A DNA stretch of 64,000 nucleotides from Zygnema cylindricum. Taxonomy: Eukaryota; Streptophyta; Zygnematophyceae; Zygnematales; Zygnemataceae. Both the position numbers and the translations under genes were made by a program. The stretch spans positions 173,414 to 237,413 of the forward strand of contig JBBHKE010000918.1 of NCBI GenBank assembly GCA_037447655.1, given 5' to 3'. The stretch's first letter is position 1, and every line of letters begins with the position of its first letter. Below are positions 1 through 10,937 of this stretch, piece after piece. Under the pieces are notes generated by a model. It was not told the origin of the DNA. It did no database searches and was given only the letters and a program-made list of their open reading frames with translations.

Positions 1-3000
1 ATCTCAAGGTAGGTAAAAAAAAAAAAAACTCAAAGTAGGTTCTGATAGATAAGTGGTTTCCCATTATAGAAATAGGAAATGCAACTGATGTAAAACAAAA
101 TTGGACGATTTGCCCCTATCAATAAATTTGGCTTTCTGCATTCTCTTTTCTAATCAGTCAATAGTAAATTCTAATGCTATGCACACTAATTAAACAGCAC
201 TTACCGTGATACACACTCTAAGAGGTGGTCTAATTACAATGTGCTACAGATCTAATGTACACGGCTCAAAAAACGTGGGGGTGTAAAACATGTCTGAAAG
301 CAAGACAATAAATTGTAACTGAATCTCGTTACGACTCCCTCTCCCAAAATATCGCAAAAACACTAAGTTCACCGATTCGCTTGACAAATGAAGTATCACG
401 TGAGTAAAACGATGTACCAAAGAATCACTCGGAATCGCACAAAAAGGATCATCAACATATCAAATTTGAATGGTGGAGTGCTAACAGATTTCTGATGCAC
501 AACAGATTGACATGGAAGAGAACAAAAAGTACAATCCAATCCATGGACTTTGAATTACAAAAATGTATTAAAAAACGACCTTAGCATATGCCACGATCGC
601 ATCTATAATACATTTGAGGCCAATTTAAAACGTATGAGTCAATATGTGTACTCGGAATGCACCTAACGACTAATCAAAAAGTCACCGGGAAGCAGAGGTT
701 GAAGTAAAGACTGTCATTTTTGGACTCCATATCTTATTTAAGGCATCTAGTACCGAGCACAAAATCCGTTTTAGTTCCAACGATATATCAATGCAATTAA
801 TGTTGAAAAGAAACCTTAAAATGGACAATTGCTAATCATGTGGATATGAAAAGAAAAACTTACAAAAACATTTAGTTGTTGGAATAGCAATAATCGATAC
901 GAGAGCCTACACATTCACAAGGGGTAGATTGATGATTAGCATGTCATTCTTAGAAATACACCTCTCAATGAAAGCTACGCAATATAGTGGAATATGTAAG
1001 ATAGGCAGGTACATGAAATCTTAGTGAATAGATAATAAGGCGTTAATTCAAATCAAGTTCCAAACATGTACAAAATCAAACAATATAATTATAATTTTAT
1101 CAATAAATAAGCACACTCCGTACATAATTTTATTCAATGTAAGATTTCATTTTTATAGGACCCTGTAAAATGGAAATCATGACATGGGTCATGTTTAACA
1201 CTATGGTTTTTGTGCATTACGAATAATATAAAAATAAAGTGTAAAACAACTTTGGACCATGCTCCATTGACCCTTCAAGTCAATCACTCGAATAATCTAG
1301 TCGTGGCCTTGGGCAAAGCTTGATATGATAAGTAGGCAAATTGTGTTATGAGTACACAAGTTAAAAAAACAAATTGTACATGGTGTATAACTGTTAACGT
1401 AAAACTAAGACCGTGGACCTTCAAAAATTGCATTTACGCGTCTTGCAAATAAAACCAAAACAAATGTGGCAAAACTTTATTTCCGCTCTCTCTCTCTCTC
1501 TCTCTCCCTCTCCCTCCTATCTCTATTTTCTCTCCATCATTTAATTTCTCCTGCTCCTTACCCTCTTCACTCACTATTCACCAGTAGAATTTAATCTCTC
1601 CTTACCTCACTCTTAAAGAAGGGAAAGGAAAGAAAAAAAATAAGGAAAGAGGGAGAAACAAGACGAGAGAGTTTACAAGACCCCTACCTCCCCGTTCCAT
1701 CATATTTTATTTTCTTGCTCACCTATATTTTATTGTTTCCCACCTTTTTGCTAGCCCGATTTTGATTTTACCCAATGATCGCTCTTCCACAATACTACCA
1801 AATGTCTCTCCTTTCTCTTTCTATCCAATGCCGCTTTTCTTTTTTCTCGCTGCCTCTCATTTTATGCACTTTCTTCTCATCCACGCAGCCACTAATAGTT
1901 TTGAATCGTTCAAAAAGGCCCGTGCACATCAGGTGAGCAAATAAAAAGCCATACTACACCTCGAATAGTAAGCTTAGGTGTGTCACAAAAGAAAATATGA
2001 TAGGGAAAAAGATAAAATTCATATAAAAACAATACACAGGTTTAGACTGCTTTGGTTTATGCAGCTTTAGAAATAAATTTATAGTCAAAAAGCGAGTAGA
2101 TAGGAATCTATACTACTCCGGGAATAATGACATTAGGTGTATCGCGAGAGTAGATAGGATTGGGGGAAAGATAGAATGGAGATCAAAATAATAGACAAGC
2201 TTAGGCAACTTTAGAAATGAATTTATAGTCAAGAGATCATAGAGCGTAAGCCGAAGTGAGCCCCGATTGAAGTACAATTATTTCCAAAATAAACTATTCT
2301 AAACAAAACTCCAGTCTCTTTCTAAACTCTACGAAAATAATCTTAATTAAGAATGTACAAAGAGTTGATGAAATAACTTGATGCTTCTAGGAATCTGTTG
2401 TTATGAGAGATATTTTGTTCAAATATTTGATTTTATTCTATATATTTGTGTGCCTCTTTCGACAGTGGTTGCTTAGTCTGCGTGGTCAAATGTATTATTG
2501 CCAAGTATCATTTACCACCAAGAATTGTCGCACATCACTCCAATACAATTCCGTACAAAAAGCGTTACTTAAATCGTGGAATCGTACGTTTCAATTTCGT
2601 ACGTCTTGATCTGTCGGGTTGCGTCTTATCACGTACATGCGAATCAATAAGGTTCGACAACATAAATGGATCGCCAAAGATCGCATGAAATGAACACTCC
2701 CACTCGATGTTTGTGGAATGCATCAAGTACAAGATCGTCGTTGATAATTTTATGTTGTCGTCGCAATCAAGTGAATACTTAATATTCCTATAAAAAATTC
2801 AATTTCAGGCCGTACATTTGAAGCGATAGGGAGTCTATACAATATCTCGCCCCGTAATATTGAATGCTTTCCATTCCATTTTTAACATGATCTGGGGACC
2901 ACCTGAGGTCCAATGATGACTTATCATAAGTATTTGACCAATGGAGGTGCGTTTGCAGCCTAAATGTCCTGCTTCACTACCACCTTCTCTCAATTCTAAC

Positions 3001-4640
3001 GGTCTTACTATGGGACCAGTTGTCCTGTCGTTTATCCTCGTTGTACAAGGTGCATAATTGATGATCCACGAAACTGTAATTTCATGTTAGCCATTGATTT
3101 TGATGTTTATCTGACACCCAATTGGAATCACTTAAGGTTTCCCAGAGTGTGGTCACTCGAACAACTTCAAAATTTGTGTCCGTTCGATCGTCTCATTTGC
3201 GGCGGCAATGAAGTTTTGACTTTTTACAGTGTGCAACTCGAGGTTTATTTTGCGTCTCATGTTCTTAAAGGTACAATCCGTACCCTATTGACACCTGTTT
3301 GACTTTGTAGGTCCACATATAGTTTCAATTTGTGCTTTTTCATTTGTGTCAAAAACTCTCCTTTTGGGCTTTCTCTAAGTCCCCCTCGGTACTCCTCAGA
3401 CCGCCATACATTATTGCTTTTTGTTGGGAGCTTAATCTTAGGTTCCCCCCAATATTTATGTCATCAGTAATGCCTCCCTCTTTCTGCCTAACCACGGCTT
3501 CCGCTGCGGCGTTTACCTAGAGAGCTTTATTACTCGGTCGTTCTTGAGGTTCTTCTTCTTCATTTCGAAGTTGGCGAGGTAAAATTTCCAAAAAACGTGT
3601 TGCTCTCGACCCTTCCATTGTTGCATCTGTCCCAATCCTTTTCCTGCTCTTCTTTGGCAGTTGACCGTTTGGGATATTTCCCTTCCTTTTTTCTTACAAC
3701 TTCCCGTTTGGGATATTTCCCTTCCCTTTTTTTTACAACTGCTGTTGAAATGGTCAAACTCAGTAGCTTCAAGTCCTTTGGATCTTTGGCTGTTTCAGCT
3801 CTTGGATTTTTATTGATGTCTTTCCAGTCTTGTTTGACTTAGCATTTGAGCTCTCTCTTTTTATGTTTTACATTGAGCTTTGACCTTATTTGGAAAATTG
3901 GGGATTGGAAATTAATGTTAAGATTTCAATGTGTAAATTCAGTTCAGTTTTGTGTTCAGTTTGTGTTTATGCTAAATTAATGTTCAGTTGACGTCGGCAG
4001 GTTATGTTTTCCCGATACTCCCTGTTTAGTTTGAGTGTCTGTTAAGGTTCGTGACATGTGGTACTGTACGGTTGGTGAATTCTTTAGTGCGTAGAACCGT
4101 GGTACGGTCTTAGGTCCAGATCACGGTTAGTTTCGGCGGACTTATGTTTTATTAGGCGTTTCAGCGCCTAAGTGTCAAAAATTGGTGAAAGTGGAGTATT
4201 GGTGAAAGTGGAGTCTGAGTGGAACTGTGACAGAAGTAGTATAGTTCTGTCTTCTGGTGATGTTGGAAGAAAGTTTTTTTAGGAGGAGTGTAGGATAGTT
4301 TGATATATCAGAAAAGGAAGTGAAGTTGAAGGAAGAAAGGGGATGTAAAAATTCGATTGAATATATTTTCTATTTGGTTGAGTTCCTTTATTATCTGTGA
4401 ATTTCTGATGTCTGGTATATCTCAATGCTTCCGCTGAAGGTGAATGCATAAATGTTCCTTTTTATAATAAGTCTCTTGTTATTTTCCCGCACCTGTTTGG
4501 TATTGAGTATTTTCCTAAAATATGTTATACATCCAATTCGATTTGATCTTTGCTATAGTTAGAAAGTGACATTCATTAAGGATAATTGTTGTTGTTAACG
4601 GATATTGTAGTTCTCAAGTCTCTTAATTAATGTGACAATC
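1..4640. other. AT-rich leading region without a supportable gene
   Basis: I find no gene here. Short open frames on both strands lack recognisable motifs, splice-site support or repeated conservation. Visible structure is a CT-rich stretch near 1488-1512, a two-copy tandem repeat at about 3666-3748, and a possible scrap of Ty3/gypsy integrase on the minus strand near 2930-3070 (see findings). None of it matches the repeat unit that fills the rest of the window, so the array appears to begin near 4640. Confidence 0.6.
3666..3748. repeat. Two-copy tandem repeat, about 40 bp unit
   Basis: The motif CGTTTGGGATATTTCCCTTC followed by a T-run and CTTACAACT occurs twice in succession. It creates repetitive open frames on both strands (GKYPKR repeats on the minus strand), so those frames are not evidence of a gene. 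Confidence 0.7.
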
Positions 4641-5250
4641 TTAATCTTTAACAACACTTGTTTAGCTAATTGTTTTCATACCATGTGGGGCAAAAGGAGC
4701 TACGGGGTTTTTAGGAAGGTTTATTAGTGTTTTTAATCCTTTGGGTATTACTAAAAGGATGTAATACAAATATTCCAATACAACACATGCGCCGAGACAC
4801 TTGAACTGAATTCCTTTCCGTACATTTTTATTTGTTGGAAAAAAACAAGACATTATGTGGGGAGGTCGTCTAGTGGAGGATTATACTAATTTCCACACTA
4901 CTTGGTAAATGTCATTTACAACAAACGGTTAACTGAAAATAGTTAGCAAGTTAAGTTTGTGGATTTCTTTTAGATTGGCATCTGCGTTTTACAAATTCTA
5001 CATGTTGATTCCGATAAATTATTGGGCACTGGATTATTATACACCCGTTTGTACCGGTTTAACTATGAAGGAATAGCTACAATACTTTCCACGCGCAAGA
5101 GAATGTGAAGGTAGGATGAAGGGAAATTGAGGAAAAAGGAGTTCCAACACCTTTTCGACTTTAGAAGCTCATGTCGGTCGCTTTGTCTTTTCCTAGTATT
5201 TCAAAACCGCGCCTGAGTGAAATACAGTCTGTCTCTATACAAATTATTTT
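4640..5250 (+). repeat. Upstream module U of unit 1
   Basis: This segment contains the phrases AACTGAAAAT, a GTACCGGTTT-like stretch, CTTTCCACGCGCAAGAGAA and TCCAACACCTTTTCGAC. The same ordered phrases recur at about 10290-10640, 16850-17160, 28200-28640, 50400-50800, 56534-56830 and 62252-62560. Most copies sit just upstream of an mTERF promoter, so I treat it as part of the array unit. The function is unknown. Confidence 0.6.
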
Positions 5251-5264
5251 TATAGTTAGGCCTG

Positions 5265-5890
5265 TTATCCATTAGGCGGTCCCAGTAAACATGCGGAGAC
5301 GTCTATATCTAGTGTTTACTGGTACGGCGTTCCATTATGTTGTGCCAGTAAACATCGTTTCTCAATTATTATTGGTGACACGTAAGCTAGTTTTTAGATT
5401 CTTAAAATCTAAAAATATTCTTCAAACTGAAAATCTGTTCATAACATTTGTACGAGCAGAGGTAGTTAATGATTCGAACAAAAAATTTGCGACCAAATTT
5501 AAATTTTGAAATTGAAAATCAAAATTTTGAAACGGAATGGCAAAAAGGCGCCGCAAACTTTGAAGGTCACCGGATGTCAGAAGGAGCGTGCGAGGATATT
5601 TCGAAATTTAAGGCACGTGCGAAAAAATGTTCCTATTTGTCAATCGAAAAAGCCTAATTTTAAATCACATCGCGCATGTGTTTGAAACAAAGGTTTGAAG
5701 ATGACGTTTTTTGTCGTAGAAGTGGGTCGAAAAGCACAAGACGACAATTTTTCGTACATCCTAAGTTCAAGGATGACGCGAATTGTACTCTACAAATTTG
5801 CGATTCCTTCGTACGGTTGCAACTTAGGCAGCACGGCGCTAAGTTTTACGGCAAAACGACAGAAAAAAACCCTTACTTATGCACATGGGG
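5265..5890. other. Unit-1-specific stretch between U and promoter
   Basis: Compared with the same interval in unit 5 (near 28640-28690), unit 1 carries about 600 extra bases. They include inverted copies of CCAGTAAACAT and AGTGTTTACTGG (5285-5355). A 125-codon frame (5676-6053) runs from here into the promoter, but it has no family signature and overlaps conserved promoter sequence. I call it an insertion or divergent spacer of unknown origin. Confidence 0.35.
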
Positions 5891-5914
5891 ACACACCCTA
5901 ACAAATATGTCGAT

Positions 5915-6300
5915 GTTCAGCGTATCGGTCTTTTCTATTCCGATATTGCGTCGGCCATATCCAAATGCGGGCTACGCTGAACTGTCGATGCTAGATCGGA
6001 ATTACACCGGTTTTGATGGCGTGACGGTTAGCGCCAAATGCCGACAAAAGTGATGCAGTGAGAAGTGGCTGTAAGTGATGCTCTCTGTAGTTCACATGAG
6101 AGCTGCTACTAACTGCCACTACGCTGAAACTGTGTTGAAACTGTGTGGGTACAGTATAGTGCGGTACAACTATAATACCAAATTAAAATTGCCCGGTTTG
6201 TACCGACGTACAGAAACATTTGAATCACTGTCCAGCTAGACCGTCAAAAGAAGATTGACTTTGCTGTATAAATAGACGGCCGGCAAAACTGTTCACATTT
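5915..6300 (+). promoter_or_regulatory. mTERF unit 1 promoter
   Basis: The distal part has CGTATCGG and a GACGTGACGG-like stretch. The proximal part has GAAACATTTGAAT, GACCGTCAAAAG and the array core GACGGCCGGC at 6275-6284, preceded by a good TATA box (TATAAATAG, 6267-6275). GTTCACATTTTAG follows. The core lies 111 bp upstream of the CDS start. The same ordered motifs occur before seven other array members, which is the evidence for a promoter; no transcript data are available. Confidence 0.7.
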
Positions 6301-6385
6301 TAGGTTTTCAGGCACCACATTCTTCCCCGCTACGATTCTTTTCTCTCCTTTCTCATTCCATTCTCACTCCCCCTTAGGCCATCCG

Positions 6386-7669
6386 ATGGCCTGGGCGTCC
6401 TTGCGCTCCCTCCGGCCGTTCTCTCGCTCTCTCGCTTCTCTCCTCGCTTTGCTCTCTCCGTCCAGCCGGCCGCCAGCTCTCCCTCCACACGTGCCACAAG
6501 CCAAGCCAGCCGCACCCCCCCACCACTCCTCCTGGCAGCAGTTCGCCCGCCTGCACTGTCGCCCTCGCCGCCCACCCAAGGCCCGATGCGAGGCCGAAGA
6601 CCAGCCCGGGGCGGGGGGCGGGGAAGGGCACGCCGCAAAACCAGGAGGGGATGCGGCAGAGGGACGAGACCACGTGGCAAGGGGGAGAGAGCACGAGGCA
6701 GGGCCAGAAGCTGACGTGGCAGATGTCACCAAGATTCTGCTCAGTCTGGGGTGCTCCAAGCCGCAGCTTCAGCAACTTTTGAGTAGAGGCTTTGTCGGCA
6801 TTGTAAAATACAAGCAGCATATTCTTCGGAAGGCAGCCCTTTTTAGTAGGTATGGAGTCGACTCACAGCAATTTTTACTTGCTTTGCAGAGAGGTGTTTA
6901 TAAGCGGCAGCAACTCCTTTCTGGTCAAGATGAGCAACATGAATCCGTACTCAACTATCTCCAAGGCACTTTGAAAGTGCAAAATGTGGGAAAAATGATT
7001 TCTAGGTACCCTGCGATCCTGAACTACCTTCCTGCCACTCTTGAATCCAAATTGCAGCTGTGGGCGAGTCTAGATGTGCCTATCACTGCTTCTATGTTGG
7101 AGAAGTACCCAAACTTATTATCAAGTAGTGAAAACACTTTGAGAGAAGGGATAGAGGGAGTCAAAGCCATTTTTCCCGATCCACTCGGTGTAACTATTCT
7201 TTCAAATTTTCCTGTCCTTGGTTATAAAGACCCCCGAGCATTTCAACGAACGGCCAAAGGTCTAGAAGAGTTGTTTGGCAATGACATTGCAAAACGTCTT
7301 TTGTTGAAGCAACCGTACCTTCTCATGGCTTCAACTTCCACAATGGAACACACGTACAAACAGCTTCGACAATATTTTGGAAAAGAGAGGGGCCTGAAAA
7401 TGATTCTATTTTGCCCAGCACTTTTAGGCTTCTCCTGGGATACCCTCGGCCCAAAATTGGAGTTTTTGGTGAAGGAAATGGGACGCAGCATTGATGATGT
7501 GCCTGCATTCCCAGCGGTTCTTGGATACTCTCTTGAAAAGCGATTGAAGCCACGTTATGATGCCCTGAAGAAGGCAAAAATAGAGAGCGGTGACTATTCT
7601 TTACAAACCATCTTCAATCCAACAAACGAGGCATTTCAAAGAAGATTCGGCGTTTCTTTAATGTGTTGA
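6386..7669 (+). CDS. mTERF-family organelle gene-expression factor, copy 1 (intact)
   Basis: This is an uninterrupted 427-residue frame with no intron. Residues 1-60 form an Arg/Ser/Leu-rich, acid-free leader (MAWASLRSLRPFSRS) expected to target mitochondria or plastids. Residues 65-110 are an acidic Gly-rich linker. Residues about 135-420 carry successive mTERF motifs, with the Pro-x-x-Leu starts visible at 209 (YPAIL), 242 (YPNLL), 276 (FPVL), 310 (QPYLL), 344 (CPALL) and 376 (FPAVL), ending in SLEKRLKPRYDAL. mTERF proteins are helical-repeat nucleic-acid binders acting in organelle transcription, splicing or ribosome assembly; which target this copy binds cannot be read. The start was chosen because all copies share this ATG context (GATGGCC) about 110-146 bp after the promoter core. 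The 5' 370 bp are GC-rich and almost identical in sister copies; the remainder diverges. Confidence 0.9.
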   Translation: MAWASLRSLRPFSRSLASLLALLSPSSRPPALPPHVPQAKPAAPPHHSSWQQFARLHCRPRRPPKARCEAEDQPGAGGGEGHAAKPGGDAAEGRDHVARGREHEAGPEADVADVTKILLSLGCSKPQLQQLLSRGFVGIVKYKQHILRKAALFSRYGVDSQQFLLALQRGVYKRQQLLSGQDEQHESVLNYLQGTLKVQNVGKMISRYPAILNYLPATLESKLQLWASLDVPITASMLEKYPNLLSSSENTLREGIEGVKAIFPDPLGVTILSNFPVLGYKDPRAFQRTAKGLEELFGNDIAKRLLLKQPYLLMASTSTMEHTYKQLRQYFGKERGLKMILFCPALLGFSWDTLGPKLEFLVKEMGRSIDDVPAFPAVLGYSLEKRLKPRYDALKKAKIESGDYSLQTIFNPTNEAFQRRFGVSLMC

Positions 7670-8629
7670 AAAGTGTGAGTGCAAAAGTCCGGCATTCTCT
7701 TATTATGTTTTAAGCCTCCTAGGGAAAGTTGTCTGTTTGTTTTCATGTTTTCCATTGGTACTCATTCTACTTTCTGCCACTTGGTGAGGTGATGAGCAAT
7801 GAACACCGATCACTGCTGTTAGTTTCCGAATTAATTATGGAATCATTGTTTTTCATTCTTTTATTCGCTCCCCTCATCTCAATTGTTTTTTTTAGGGTTT
7901 CTTTTATTTCTAGAAGAGAAGATGAAAAGTATCTGAAGGGACTTTGAAAACAAATGTTGATGTGTTGTGTTGTCTTGATGTGCTCTTCCACTATCACAAT
8001 ATAGTACCTCCTAAATTTGCTTGATTCCTCGCTCGTTATGGAGGTGAGGGATACCTTGATTGCCAAATTTTGTTAGAGGATAATAATTTGTTTGTATATT
8101 TGTGATTATTAGTGGGATGCTATTGTGGAGATTGTTAGAAGGAAATGGACAAGGAATGACGCATTTTTTCTCTTTGGTGTAGGTCTCTTTGTCTTTAAAC
8201 TGATCGTCCCTAGAAACACCAATTTCTTGTTGCTTTTCGATGAATGGTTTAAATTTATGTTACATTCTTTACTAGTCTTTTAGTCTTACATTAGGTTTGG
8301 AGTATGATTGAATTAGAATTTTTGGAGTTTGTTTAGTTTATACAAAGAAGAGTTGAATGTCAATTGGTACGCTAAAACTTTTGATTTCTTTCCCTTCAAA
8401 TGTTGTCCTTCTCCCCCTTTCAAAGTATATCTTGGAGGAAAACATGGTGTCACCCGAAACGCACAGGTCTTTTTTCATCATTTTAAATACCTAAAAAAAT
8501 TAATGAAACAGTTACAATTCTTGCAACTTTTCTTTCATGCATAATGGTTCTTTTTTGCAAATATGGGGTATCAGGATCATGTACTATCATCTTCACAACT
8601 TCACTTTTGTTTTTTTGGTTTGACCGCAG
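7670..8629 (+). repeat. 3' flank D1 of unit 1
   Basis: This is the conserved 3' flank of the mTERF genes, recognisable by GTCTTCATGTTTTCC, CCGATCACTG, GTGGGATGCTATTGTGGAG and CTAGAAACACC. Homologous flanks follow copies 4, 5, 6, 7 and 8, and shortened ones follow copies 2 and 3. Open frames inside it are not conserved between copies. It probably contains the 3' UTR and terminator, but I see no single convincing polyadenylation signal. Confidence 0.6.
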
Positions 8630-8835
8630 AACCACCAGTCCTAAAATTATGCCTTGATAAATAATTAAGCGACATTGTCATGCCCTTGTGAAGTCAAAAA
8701 TTGTGCGAATTGCCATTTCCTTTGTACAACTTTCAATCCAACAAACGAGGTATTTCAAGGCAGTTTGGATTTTCTTTAGTGTGTTCAAACATGTATGTGC
8801 AAATCGACATTATTCTTTTGCTATGTTTTTATCCT
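8630..8835 (+). pseudogene. Fossil mTERF last exon (D2) in unit 1
   Basis: After a splice-acceptor-like GACCGCAG the sequence aligns with the last ~55 codons of the array mTERF genes: CCTAAAATTATGCCTTGA matches the SLEKR coding stretch, and CAATCCAACAAACGAGG is identical to the codons for NPTNE near the end of intact copies. It then continues into a diverged version of the 3' flank. Stops and indels prevent translation. Nine such fossils exist in the window, one behind most units, so the duplication predates array expansion. Confidence 0.7.
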
Positions 8836-10290
8836 TGCTGATGAAGGTGATAGTTTCCCTTCATGTTTTCCACTGGCATTTGTTTAAATGCTCGGTTGTC
8901 GCCCCGTATTACAATTGTAATTATTTCACTTTTTTCCCTGTGGTGAGGCTATAACAATATAAGCCATGACAATTGAATGCTGGTTGTTGCTGTCAGTTGT
9001 GAATCCTACATGAAATCATTGTTTTTTTGCACGCTCTCCCCCTATCAAAGATCCTATCAAAGGTGGAATAGTGAACTTGTTATGAGATATGTAGTTCTTT
9101 GCAGGAACGAGGATGAAGGGAATGCAAAGGGAGGCATAAAACAAATGTGACTCTCTTTGATTGCCACAGGTTAATACCTTTTGAATTAACTCAAACCTTT
9201 CTCTTGTTGCTGGAAACCACGATGACTTGAGGAGGGAAGACTTGAGGAAACCACTTCGCCAAATTTGAAGATAATCTTCTTGTAAGTGTGTGATCATAAG
9301 TGGGATGGTGTTGTGTAGATTATGAAAGGATGCAGTGTCTAATGATTATTTTTTCCCTTTGGGATAAGCTTTTTTAACGTCTATGTTGTTCAACACCATT
9401 GAGTGGAAATACTGTCATCAAATTCTTATTTGTGGTTGTTGATTGCAGAGAAAGTCAACGTTTTGTGACATTGTTTGCATGGGTTTCTCTCTCAAATAAG
9501 TTCTGGAATTGAATAGAGTAGAAAGAAGAAAGAAGAAAGAAGAGAGAAGAAGAAGAGGGAGAAGAGGAGGGAGAAGATACAGAAGTGAGAAGAGAGAGAA
9601 GTTTGTTTGGCTTTTACAAAAGAGGTGAATTTTTGGACTGAGATGAGTAAGCTGGTGAAGTGCAGAACTTGCCCTTATCCCCCGTTCAAAACGACGACAA
9701 CTTTGGGCGATACAGTCTTTTCAAACGCAAATGCACCGTTTTCAGGTTTACCATTTTTAAGCATATTGTTCAAGGAATAGGAAGAAATAGACACTTTTCA
9801 TTGCTGTATACTGGTTCCTTATTTTGAGGTACTCTTGCTCAAGCCGTACAATCCACATGATTTCACCTTTGCTCTTGTTTTTTTGAAAGTTTATGACATT
9901 TTTTGTTTGTACGTTGACGTGGTTTTGGAATTTTTGATCAAGAATTGTCGTATTTGTTCTCTGTATCCAATGAAATTTCAGTCTTAGCCTGCGTCAATCG
10001 AATATGTGAGTTTTTGTTTTCTTGTGTCGATTAAAATTCACGACTTGATTGGCTCATTTGTAATTTTAATCCAGGGTGGTGACTGACTTAAAATATTGTT
10101 CCTGTTTTCATAGACAGAGTCTTCTCCCTTTTTGGGGTTTTTTTTCCACGATGAGCTATTTTCTTCCCTTGCACCCTAATTTTAGAGATCTTGAGTTTAC
10201 CTCAGCATTGAAATCTCAGTACATTTAATGGAAATTGAGTCCATCTTCCATGCTTCTAGGTGTATGTCAGTCACAAAAAGAAAAAAGCAG
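8836..10290. other. Spacer of unit 1, no gene
   Basis: The first part (to about 9400) is the diverged 3' flank of the fossil exon. 9519-9600 is a GAA/GAG-rich purine tract. 9640-9900 matches part of the spacer block seen at 17950-18120 and 40540-40740. I see no coding sequence. Confidence 0.55.
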
Positions 10291-10640
10291 TAAACTGAAA
10301 ACGATAAAATAAGTTAAGTTTGTGATTTTCTTTTGAATAATCTGAAATATGAAATCGGTTGACTTTGTGACTTTTGCCATATTTACTTGTTGGTTCTGTT
10401 AGAGAGTTGGGCACAAAGTATTGTACACCCCTTTGTACCCGCTTGTATATTGAAGAACGATTATACTTTCAATGCTCAAGAGAACCAAGGGTTATGGGAA
10501 GTCGTTGTCCAAAAAAAACAAAGCAAATAGAGGAGGAAGGGATAGTGAGGAAAAAGGTGATCCAACGCCTGTTCGACATTAGAAGCTCATATGGGTCGAG
10601 ACTGATTTCTCAAGTATTTTTTAATGGTAGATGTGTGAAA
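10290..10640 (+). repeat. Upstream module U of unit 2
   Basis: This copy contains AAACTGAAAACG, a GGGCACAAAGTATTGTACACC-like stretch, AGAACCAAGGGT and TCCAACGCCTGTTCGAC, matching the other U modules in order. It directly precedes the distal promoter of mTERF copy 2. Confidence 0.6.
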
Positions 10641-10760
10641 TAGTGTTGGTTGTACATAAATGCTACTAATTTTTCCTGCAGTTTTTTTTTTAATTTTCAG
10701 TGAGGATTTAGCATTGTATGCCGTATCGGCCAGAATTTCCTTGTGCCGATAATTGTTGCG

Positions 10761-10839
10761 TACTGATAATTTTTGCTTACTGATAATTTTTGCTTACTGA
10801 TAATTTTTGCTTACTGATAATTTTTGCCTACCGATAAAC
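10761..10839. repeat. 17-bp tandem repeat with GATAA in each unit
   Basis: TACTGATAATTTTTGCT repeats about four and a half times in the distal promoter of copy 2. The other units have a single related site (for example GCGCCGATAACTTTTGGCT near unit 9), so the array was expanded only here. Confidence 0.85.
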
Positions 10840-10937
10840 ACTTTCATGATTTTGAAATAATGGCCGAAACAACGATGTTCAGCTTATCGGTCGTTATTGC
10901 TTCGATGTGACGATCTGCAAATGCGGGTGAATCTGTA

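Noticed and set aside
5676-6053. 125-codon frame with an ATG upstream of mTERF copy 1
   Set aside because: It overlaps conserved distal promoter sequence, has no family signature and is not open in other units.
6330-6820. Minus-strand frames of 116-148 codons opposite the mTERF leader (and their equivalents at 11598-12104, 20044-20677, 29109-29747, 42821-43353, 57559-58110)
   Set aside because: They mirror the GC-rich leader in every copy because that DNA is nearly identical; stops are rare in such composition. No domain, and the + strand frame has the functional motifs.
10761-10839. Considered as a CRISPR-like repeat array
   Set aside because: Direct tandem units without spacers, in a eukaryotic promoter.
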